The notes beneath the pieces are model-generated. The model was not told where the DNA came from. It made no database searches and worked only from the letters and a program-made list of their open reading frames with translations. This document shows, in pieces, positions 15,741 through 21,349 of a DNA stretch of 21,349 bases. Position numbers and translations under genes: made by a program. This DNA comes from Thiocapsa sp035467215 (GTDB taxonomy: Bacteria > Pseudomonadota > Gammaproteobacteria > Chromatiales > Chromatiaceae): the NCBI RefSeq assembly GCF_035467215.1, contig NZ_DATITZ010000029.1, positions 1-21,349 on the forward strand, written 5' to 3'. The stretch's first letter is position 1. The number at the start of each line of letters is the position of its first letter.

Positions 15741-15825
15741 TAAACCGCGCCCGGCGCGGAATGCGATGTTTTTGGATGGGGTCGGCCTCGGCAGACTTGA
15801 CGACCGCTGGAGCCAGCGCGGTTTA
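15741..15825. repeat. Nested inverted repeat in the srfA-srfB gap
   Basis: Outer arms TAAACCGCGC (15741-15750) and GCGCGGTTTA (15816-15825) are perfect 10-bp inverted copies around 65 nt. Abutting the right arm is a second palindrome CGCTGG-AG-CCAGCG (15805-15818). A degenerate third copy, TTTTAACCGCG, occurs at about 15846-15856 beyond an AT-rich tract. It looks like a miniature repetitive element inserted within the operon. Transcribed, it could fold and modulate srfB expression. Confidence 0.65.
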
Positions 15826-15887
15826 ATTGACTAAAAAACATATCATTTTAACCGCGTCCCCGCGAAGGGCTGTGGATTCCCGTCCGC

Positions 15888-17759
15888 TCATTCGCCCGCC
15901 GCACCCTGCACGTCGAGCGAGAAGGTACCACCGCCGGGATAACGGCCGACGCAGTCGGGTTTGCCGTCCTTGCCCGGCGCGCACTCCACGCTCGGCCGAC
16001 CGAAGTTGGTGCCGTCGGCGCAGCGGATATCGCCGCTGCTGTCGATCACCAGACGCTCGCCCTTCACGGATGCCGCGGCGCCGCTTTGGCAGATGCTGCC
16101 GTCGTGGCGTTTGAGTCGCAATTGACCCTGACCCTCTTGGGTACGGTATTCCATCTGGATCGGCAGGCCGGTCTTGGGGTCCTGCAGGGAGGTGGCGGTG
16201 CGCCAGCCGCTGGTCAGACCGCTCAGCGCCTGCGGAGTCGCCCCCGGTTTGGACGCGCCCGGCCCAGTGCTCGGTCCGGCTGCGCCGCCCTTGACCGGTG
16301 CGGTACCGGGAACCGCGCCGGGCGCGCCTTCGGCTTCGCCGGCGGTTGAACCGGGCAGACCGGGCGTCGCCGGGATTGCATCGCCCTCACCCGTCGGCGG
16401 CTCGGTGCCTTCCTCGGGCGAGACGGCGTCCGCGGTGCCCGGCACCGGAGGCGTCTCGCCAGTCCCGTCCTCGACCGCCTGTCCCTCCTGCGGTGCCGCG
16501 TCGGCATCGCTCGCGGTCGGATCAGACAGCGTGGGATCGGCAGTAGGCTCGACGATGCCGGTATCCGCATCGGGTTCGACTGCGGCGGGATCGCTCGCGG
16601 CCGAGTCGTCCGTGGGCAGGTCGTTCGGGAGCGGCTCGGTCAAGGGCAGCTCGGCATCCGCGCCCGCAACCTCGCCCTCGATCGGCGTGGTCTCGGACGC
16701 ATCCGGATCGAGCTCCTCGCCGGGGAGCACAGGCAACCCCTCGATCCCCTCCCCCGCATCCGTCCCGATCGTCTCGTCCAAGACTGCAGCCCCTTCGTAT
16801 AGGCTATCGGTCTCGTCTGTCACGCTTGTCGACTCGCTCCCCGAAACACTCGTCTCGTCGACTGCAACACCCTCGTCCGTCACCGAAATGGCTCTGGTTT
16901 CGGTGGTTCGGTCGCTGCGAAGATCGCTCTCGAAGAGTGCCCGATCCCGAACCTGTCCGGAATCGATCGTCACGTCGCGAACGACCGACTCGTCCCGAAG
17001 TGACGGGTCGACCAAGAGCGGGTCCTCGGCCGACGGCTCCGAGAGGATCGGCGCGAGCTCCTCCGCAACCCAGTCCGGGACCCACTCGGCGAAGGGCGTG
17101 GAAGCGTCGGGCACGCAGCCGCGCAACAGGAAGAGAAGCAGCAGAATCAACGCGAGCAGAAGGAACGGAAACCAGATCCACCAAGGGAGACCGCGGCGAG
17201 CCACCGGGGCCGGGTTCGGACTCGGGTCTTGCCGAGGCTCGTCGGTCAGGTCGAGCGACCACTCCGTCGGCGGGGCGGCGAACCGTCCCAGATTCACCAA
17301 GGGGTCGGAGCCTACCGCCTCGCGATCGCGGACAAAGCCCCAAAAGCTCACGACCGGGCGACCGTCGACCAGATAGACGTGGCCCTCGTCCGGGAAGTTG
17401 AAGACATGTGCGAGCAGCCGGGCGAAGACCTGGCGCTCGGGGTCCGGATCGGCCTGCATGGTGCACGCGAGCTCGTCGATCCGGGTGCGATTCTCCAAGA
17501 GCTGGCTTTGGGCCGAGAGCCGCTCCTCGGGGCTCGCGGAACTCCAGGGCACGACCGGACCGGGGCGCGGGGCGTACCAATCCAGCGTATCACCGTCCTC
17601 GTTGCGCTGCGGGATGGCGAAGCTGTCGGCCAGATCCGGGCCGAGCCGACGCGCCAAGGCGGCGCGCAGTTGAGCCGCGGCGAGATACACCGGGTGGCCG
17701 ACGGCGCCGACCGGGTGATAGTCGGTGAGTGTTCCGGTGCGTAGTAAAGGTCCGATCAT
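15888..17759 (-). CDS. srfA: SrfA-family bitopic membrane protein with long acidic linker (623 aa)
   Basis: The start is ATG 17759, overlapping the previous stop as ATGA; the frame is open upstream but that is coding in another frame. N-terminal cytosolic domain (1-145): LLRTGTLTDYHPVG, NEDGDTLDWYAPRPG (53-67), and FPDEGHVYLVDGRPVVSFWGFV (122-143), matching the SrfA family and echoed in the two Cys-repeat proteins. After a basic RRG, one TM helix (about 191-213) leads to roughly 300 residues of Asp/Glu/Ser/Thr/Pro/Ala-rich low-complexity chain (about 214-510), very acidic and probably disordered in the periplasm. A compact C-terminal domain (about 512-623) has four Cys (557, 580, 593, 603), with GWRTATSLQDPKTG and DGSICQSG motifs. 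The partner genes srfB and srfC follow. It may anchor SrfB/SrfC to the inner membrane; that role is inferred. Confidence 0.86.
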   Translation of the reverse strand: MIGPLLRTGTLTDYHPVGAVGHPVYLAAAQLRAALARRLGPDLADSFAIPQRNEDGDTLDWYAPRPGPVVPWSSASPEERLSAQSQLLENRTRIDELACTMQADPDPERQVFARLLAHVFNFPDEGHVYLVDGRPVVSFWGFVRDREAVGSDPLVNLGRFAAPPTEWSLDLTDEPRQDPSPNPAPVARRGLPWWIWFPFLLLALILLLLFLLRGCVPDASTPFAEWVPDWVAEELAPILSEPSAEDPLLVDPSLRDESVVRDVTIDSGQVRDRALFESDLRSDRTTETRAISVTDEGVAVDETSVSGSESTSVTDETDSLYEGAAVLDETIGTDAGEGIEGLPVLPGEELDPDASETTPIEGEVAGADAELPLTEPLPNDLPTDDSAASDPAAVEPDADTGIVEPTADPTLSDPTASDADAAPQEGQAVEDGTGETPPVPGTADAVSPEEGTEPPTGEGDAIPATPGLPGSTAGEAEGAPGAVPGTAPVKGGAAGPSTGPGASKPGATPQALSGLTSGWRTATSLQDPKTGLPIQMEYRTQEGQGQLRLKRHDGSICQSGAAASVKGERLVIDSSGDIRCADGTNFGRPSVECAPGKDGKPDCVGRYPGGGTFSLDVQGAAGE

Positions 17760-19255
17760 GGTTGCTTGAGTCCCTCGCCAACGGCCTTTTCCAGTTTCTC
17801 CAGGGTGTCGCAGCGCAACAGCGCCTCGTCGAGCCGACCGCGGATCGCGCGAAGCGGCTCGCGCTCGGCGTCCTCGGCGGTCAGCTCCCGATCGAGCGTG
17901 CGCAAGGCAGCGCAGTCCATTTGAGCATCCACCAGCTTCTGACGATAGGTTTGGGCGCGGGCGCAGCGAGCCAACTCGGTGTCGAGTCGCTCGCGTAGGG
18001 CTGCGAGCGGCGGCCGGGCGACATCGAGCCCGGCCGACTCGCGATCCAGCTTCAGGATGGCCGAACAACCGCCGTCGTGTTCCTCCAACGCTGCATCCAG
18101 CGCGACGGCGAGCCGATCGGCCTCGGCACAGCGTGCAAGCTCACCGGCCAGTCGTTCCCGAACCGGTCGCCAAGGTGTCTCGTCCGGCGCGGCCTCGGAC
18201 GTCTGCTCGGACACCGGCTTGGACTCGGGCAGACCGATCGAATCGCCCAGCTCGACCAGCGCCCCACAGTTGCCGAGCCGACGCTCCAGCTCGGCCGCCG
18301 CTTGCGTCGACGTTTCACAGATATCCACGCGCTCGTCAAGCCGCGCGACGATGCCGGCAAAAGGCTCGCGATCGAGATCCGGTCCCGGCGTCGGCGGCTC
18401 GCCTTCGACCCCGGCCAGGCCCTGTCGAATCTCGACGAGTCGCGGGCAATCCCAATCTGCGGCGATCACCTCGCGATCGAGCGACTCGGCCGCGGCGCAA
18501 CGGGCCTGCTCGCCCGCGATCCTCTCGCGCAGATCCGCGAAGCCCTTTCCTTCGGGATCGAGCCGGTCGATCCGCAACGCAAGGGCCCCGAGCCGATCCG
18601 GCCCGGCACAGGCGGCATCGAACGCGGCCTGCAGCTCGGCGTCGAGCGAGTCGGCCTCGCGCCGATCGAGCCAAAGCCAGCCGCCGCCCGCGACACCGGC
18701 CCCGAGAATCAGCACAACCGCAACGGCCCAACCCCATCGGACGCGACGCCGCACAGGCGGCTCGGGCGCGGAGGCCGAGGCGAGAACGGGGCCATTCGAA
18801 CGCCCGCGCCCCGGCTCCTCGACCAACACGAACCCCCAGAGCGTCAGCACGGGCTCGTCACCGATTACATAGACGTGGGAGTCGTCCGGATAGCGGGTGG
18901 CGGCGCGCAGGAGCGCAGCGATGGACTCGGAACCCTTTACCCGCGTCGGCAGCGCATCGGCGAGCCGGCGCAAGGCATCCAGCCGCTCCTCGAGCTTGGC
19001 CTTCATGGCGGCGCGACGCGCGGACGGCAGGGCGGTCAGTCGCGTCGGCTGGCCGGGAAGATCGCTGTACCAGTCGACCGTCTTGCCGTCGGCGCAGGGC
19101 ACGGGCCAGGCGAAGACCGATGCGACGACGCCCGGCAGATGCCGGCGGATGAGGGTCTGAAGCTCCCGATGCAGGTCGTCGAGCCCGGCAAGCTCCTCGG
19201 TCGGCAGTCGATAGCCGCTGATGTCGACCCGTGCGACCCGCAGTGATGGTGCCAA
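17756..19255 (-). CDS. Bitopic membrane protein: SrfA-like N-domain, TM helix, five Cys-paired repeats (499 aa)
   Basis: Smaller paralogue of the 749-aa protein and first gene of the srf operon. The start is TTG 19255, chosen because AGGGAGG lies 5 nt upstream and the conserved text LIRRHLPGVVASVFAWP begins soon after; no ATG is near. Cytosolic domain 1-142 has DGKTVDWYSDLPGQP and RYPDDSHVYVIGDEPVLTLWGFV. The TM helix is at about 173-196. The periplasmic part has ten Cys in five units: 216/253, 270/313, 330/376, 397/431, 448/482. Steps between units are 17 residues three times (253-270, 313-330, 431-448) and 21 once, next to an acidic insertion. The chain ends exactly 17 residues after the last Cys, where the next unit would begin. 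Function unknown; the operon position ties it to SrfABC. Confidence 0.83.
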   Translation of the reverse strand: MAPSLRVARVDISGYRLPTEELAGLDDLHRELQTLIRRHLPGVVASVFAWPVPCADGKTVDWYSDLPGQPTRLTALPSARRAAMKAKLEERLDALRRLADALPTRVKGSESIAALLRAATRYPDDSHVYVIGDEPVLTLWGFVLVEEPGRGRSNGPVLASASAPEPPVRRRVRWGWAVAVVLILGAGVAGGGWLWLDRREADSLDAELQAAFDAACAGPDRLGALALRIDRLDPEGKGFADLRERIAGEQARCAAAESLDREVIAADWDCPRLVEIRQGLAGVEGEPPTPGPDLDREPFAGIVARLDERVDICETSTQAAAELERRLGNCGALVELGDSIGLPESKPVSEQTSEAAPDETPWRPVRERLAGELARCAEADRLAVALDAALEEHDGGCSAILKLDRESAGLDVARPPLAALRERLDTELARCARAQTYRQKLVDAQMDCAALRTLDRELTAEDAEREPLRAIRGRLDEALLRCDTLEKLEKAVGEGLKQP

Positions 19256-19260
19256 CCGAG

Positions 19261-19267
19261 CCTCCCT
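19261..19267 (-). promoter_or_regulatory. Ribosome binding site that fixes the TTG start of the 499-aa gene
   Basis: AGGGAGG on the minus strand lies 5 nt before TTG 19255-19253. It is among the strongest Shine-Dalgarno sequences in the window and the deciding evidence for a TTG start. Confidence 0.65.
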
Positions 19268-19387
19268 TGGACTGCCCGACGCCCGCGGGGCGGGCCTGAT
19301 CGGACGCTAGTCTACCGACTGCCCGCTTTGCCGAACACTGTCGCGCAAGCGCGTGCGAGCGTGCGATGCGTCCGGCACGGCATCCCG

Positions 19388-19516
19388 CGTAGGTTCGGGT
19401 TAGGCGCACATGGCTCGGCCGTACGATGCCCCTCGATTCCTCAATGCGCGCCGTAACCCGACACGCCGGCGGCCCGACGCAAGGCTGAATGTCGGGTTAC
19501 GCTGCGCTAACCCGAC
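19388..19516. repeat. Cluster of three REP-like half-sites / palindromes
   Basis: TCGGGTTA (19395-19402) and TAACCCGA (19454-19461) form an inverted pair about 51 nt apart, flanked by GCGCA and TGCGC. A compact hairpin GTCGGGTTA-N8-TAACCCGAC (9-bp stem, 19491-19516) follows, ending in CTACG. All share the GTCGGGTTA core and the CGTAGG/CCTACG edge, the design of REP elements dispersed in many gammaproteobacterial genomes. Confidence 0.75.
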
Positions 19517-19605
19517 CTACGCGGGATCGACATCCAATCGCGGCTTGGCGCGAACGACGGCAATTTCATCGGTCTCGCTGCGGGCCACGCGCCGCCGCCG
19601 AGGTC

Positions 19606-20163
19606 TCAATGCTCCCGCCAACCGCGCTGACGCGCCTTGCGGCCCCAGATCCAGACATACTGCGCGCCGCTGACGACGACGGTGGCGAAACAGGCCCAGA
19701 TCATCGTCTCGATCAGCCCTTCGGGAAGCTCGAAGGGTCCTGCAGCGATGATGACCATCACCACGAGCAGGATCTGAAGCACGGTGTTGAGCTTGCTGAT
19801 CGGCAGGGGCGCGGCCTCGACCGCCTCGACACGGTAGTTGTAGACGACGGCCCCGGCGACGATCACCAGATCGCGCAGGATTGCGGCAATCACCAGCCAA
19901 ACCGGCACCAGCCCCTGCCAACCCAAGACCAAAAAACACCCGACCAGCAATGCCTTGTCGGCAAGTGGATCGAGGATTCCTCCCAGACGCGTACGCCAGT
20001 CGTAGCGCTTCGCCAGATAGCCGTCCAGGCCGTCCGACGCACCCGCCGCGGCGAACAAGAACAAGGCCCATCCATATTCCTCGCGGAACAGCAAGTACAT
20101 GACGGGCGCGACCGCAATGAGTCGCAGGACGCTGATGATGTTTGGAAGATCCCTGAGCTGCAC
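19606..20163 (-). CDS. CDP-alcohol phosphatidyltransferase, PgsA/cardiolipin-synthase-like (185 aa)
   Basis: Integral membrane enzyme of phospholipid head-group transfer. It exchanges CMP of CDP-diacylglycerol for an alcohol, typically glycerol 3-phosphate or phosphatidylglycerol. The family signature D-x2-D-G-x2-A-x-R..G-x3-D-x3-D is present as DGLDGYLAKR...GGILDPLAD (about 43-68), with Lys where the textbook motif has Arg directly after Ala. Hydrophobic helices around it (about 10-30, 30-44, 70-90, 95-110, 125-145, 150-172) fit the six-TM fold. The start is GTG 20163, which has GGAG 7 nt upstream; a GTG two codons earlier is too close to the same ribosome site. It is divergent from purM. 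Family is certain, the exact alcohol substrate is not. Confidence 0.88.
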   Translation of the reverse strand: MQLRDLPNIISVLRLIAVAPVMYLLFREEYGWALFLFAAAGASDGLDGYLAKRYDWRTRLGGILDPLADKALLVGCFLVLGWQGLVPVWLVIAAILRDLVIVAGAVVYNYRVEAVEAAPLPISKLNTVLQILLVVMVIIAAGPFELPEGLIETMIWACFATVVVSGAQYVWIWGRKARQRGWREH

Positions 20164-20344
20164 GTACACACTCCGGTCGCCGGGGCGGCACCAAACCTTG
20201 ATGCCTGTCCGGTTGATGCTAGTCGGGTCCGTGGCGTCTGTCCAAGATCAATGCCCCGTCGCGGTGCACACTCGCCGTCGCGACCGATCCGCCCGGCGGC
20301 GACGGCGGCGTCGAACGCCCGTACTGCGGGTCCGGCCGGACTGC

Positions 20345-20350
20345 TAGAAT
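20345..20350 (+). promoter_or_regulatory. Candidate extended -10 promoter of purM
   Basis: TAGAAT preceded by TGC makes an extended -10 (TGN-TAGAAT), 32 nt before the GTG start. The region 17 nt upstream (TACTGC) is a poor -35, which extended -10 promoters tolerate. No PurR-like palindrome was recognised. Confidence 0.45.
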
Positions 20351-20382
20351 AGCCGGTCAAACCCGTCCCTTGGAGCCAAAGC

Positions 20383-21349
20383 GTGACGCAGGATTCCGCC
20401 CCGTCCTCATCGCCATCCCTCAGTTATCGCGACGCAGGAGTCGACATCGACGCCGGCGCCAGGCTGGTCGAGCGCATCAAACCGCTCGCCGCCGCCACCT
20501 CTCGACCCGGGGTCATTACCGGTCTCGGCGGATTCGGGGCGCTCTTCGAGCTCCCGCTCGCCGATTATCGGCAACCCGTGCTGGTCTCGGGTACGGACGG
20601 CGTGGGCACCAAGCTCAAGCTCGCGATCGACCTGGGTCGGCACGACACCATCGGTATCGATCTGGTCGCCATGTGCGCGAACGATATCCTGGTCAGCGGC
20701 GCCGAGCCCTTGTTCTTTCTCGATTACTACGCCACCGGCCAGCTCGATGTCGAGGTCGCCGCATCGGTCGTCTCGGGCATCGCGCGCGGCTGCGAGCTCG
20801 CCGGCTGCGCCCTGACCGGCGGCGAGACGGCCGAGATGCCGGGCATCTATCGCCCGGGCGACTATGACCTCGCCGGCTTCTGTGTCGGGATCGCGGAGAA
20901 GGCGGATCTCATCGTCCCTGACCGGGTTCAACCGGGCGACGTGCTGATCGGGCTCGCCGCATCCGGTCCGCACTCAAACGGCTACTCGCTGATCCGCAAG
21001 GTCATCGAGGTGAGCGGCGCGGATCTCGGCGAGGATCTGGACGGGGTCAGCCTCGGCGAGCGACTGCTGGCACCGACCCGCATCTATGTCCGGTCCGTCC
21101 TGCCCTTGACGCGCGCCATTAAGGTGCACGCCCTCGCCCACATCACAGGCGGCGGACTGACCGAGAACCTGCCGCGGGTGCTGCTGGACGACACCCGGGC
21201 CGTCCTGGATCTGACAAGCTGGACCCGCCCGCCGGTCTTCGCTTGGCTCCAGACCAAGGGCGGTATCAGCGATGCCGAGATGCTGCGGACCTTCAACTGC
21301 GGGATCGGGATGGTAGTTACCGTCGACGCAGGCGATTTGGATCAGGCCC
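20383..21349 (+). CDS. purM: Phosphoribosylformylglycinamidine cyclo-ligase PurM (AIR synthetase), 3' end outside window
   Basis: Cytosolic purine-biosynthesis enzyme: FGAM + ATP gives AIR, the fifth step of the de novo pathway. The start is GTG 20383, with TGGAG 7 nt upstream. The frame is open to the window edge with 322 codons visible, against about 345-350 for the family, so roughly the last 25-30 residues are missing. Recognisable segments are SYRDAGVDIDAG near the N-terminus, GTDGVGTKLKLA, the VAMCANDILVSGAEPLFFLDYY stretch, GCALTGGETAEMPGIY, SGPHSNGYSLIRK and ITGGGLTENLPRVL, all typical of PurM. A short Ser/Pro-rich N-terminal tail precedes the domain. It is divergent from the phosphatidyltransferase gene; purN usually follows in this lineage but lies beyond the window. 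Confidence 0.96.
   Translation, partial: MTQDSAPSSSPSLSYRDAGVDIDAGARLVERIKPLAAATSRPGVITGLGGFGALFELPLADYRQPVLVSGTDGVGTKLKLAIDLGRHDTIGIDLVAMCANDILVSGAEPLFFLDYYATGQLDVEVAASVVSGIARGCELAGCALTGGETAEMPGIYRPGDYDLAGFCVGIAEKADLIVPDRVQPGDVLIGLAASGPHSNGYSLIRKVIEVSGADLGEDLDGVSLGERLLAPTRIYVRSVLPLTRAIKVHALAHITGGGLTENLPRVLLDDTRAVLDLTSWTRPPVFAWLQTKGGISDAEMLRTFNCGIGMVVTVDAGDLDQA

Larger units (their letters stand above)
19256..19605. other. 350-nt intergenic region upstream of the srf operon, REP-rich
   Basis: No gene is seen. Next to the srf operon is the strong ribosome site (19261-19267) and a short leader palindrome GCCCG-CGGGG-CGGGC (19281-19295). The far half holds REP-like palindromes (19388-19516). 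A promoter for the operon must lie here; TAGACT on the minus strand near 19310 is only a weak -10 candidate. The phosphatidyltransferase gene also ends into this region without a clear T-rich terminator; the REP hairpins may serve. Confidence 0.5.

Overview
The window comes from a high-GC gammaproteobacterium. Inference: a purple sulfur bacterium or relative (Chromatiales). This rests on codon and base composition, the divergent purM / CDP-alcohol phosphatidyltransferase pair, and GTCGGGTTA..TAACCCGAC REP-type palindromes. No rRNA or species marker is present. Apart from two housekeeping genes at the right edge (a membrane CDP-alcohol phosphatidyltransferase on the minus strand and a 3'-truncated purM on the plus strand), the window is one compact cluster of envelope-associated genes.

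Right block, minus strand, about 19255 down to 8816. This reads as one five-gene operon: a bitopic membrane protein with Cys-paired periplasmic repeats (499 aa); SrfA (623 aa, sharing ATGA with the previous gene); SrfB (997 aa, actin/Hsp70-fold ATPase motifs); SrfC (916 aa, P-loop GTPase-like); and a single-pass membrane protein with Sel1-like repeats (378 aa). A second, larger Cys-repeat membrane protein (749 aa, plus strand, 6446-8695) faces this operon tail to tail.

Left block, minus strand, about 6078 to 1. A secreted von Willebrand A protein resembling the periplasmic part of the type VI secretion kinase PpkA (but with no kinase domain) is followed by TagT-like (ABC ATPase), TagS-like (FtsX-type permease) and TagR-like (FGE/SUMF1-fold periplasmic protein, interrupted by an in-frame TAG). 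The first 22 codons of a further exported protein run off the left edge. In Pseudomonas, TagQRST and PpkA form a trans-envelope signalling pathway that controls type VI secretion. No T6SS structural gene, kinase or phosphatase is visible here.

The main discovery candidate is the combined system. Two cytosolic nucleotide-binding proteins (SrfB, SrfC) sit with four bitopic proteins. Three of these share the same cytosolic N-terminal domain, and two carry tandem disulfide-type helical repeats in which Cys residues recur with a near-invariant 17-residue step. A TagTSR/vWA periplasmic module lies next door. Inference: a trans-envelope, nucleotide-driven sensing or assembly machine. The 749-aa gene and the vWA/tag operon diverge from a shared 367-nt intergenic region, which suggests common control.

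REP-like palindromes and other inverted repeats mark the tagT-tagS gap, the srfA-srfB gap, the vWA/749-aa intergenic region and the region upstream of the srf operon. No tRNA, rRNA, CRISPR array, transposase or integrase was seen.
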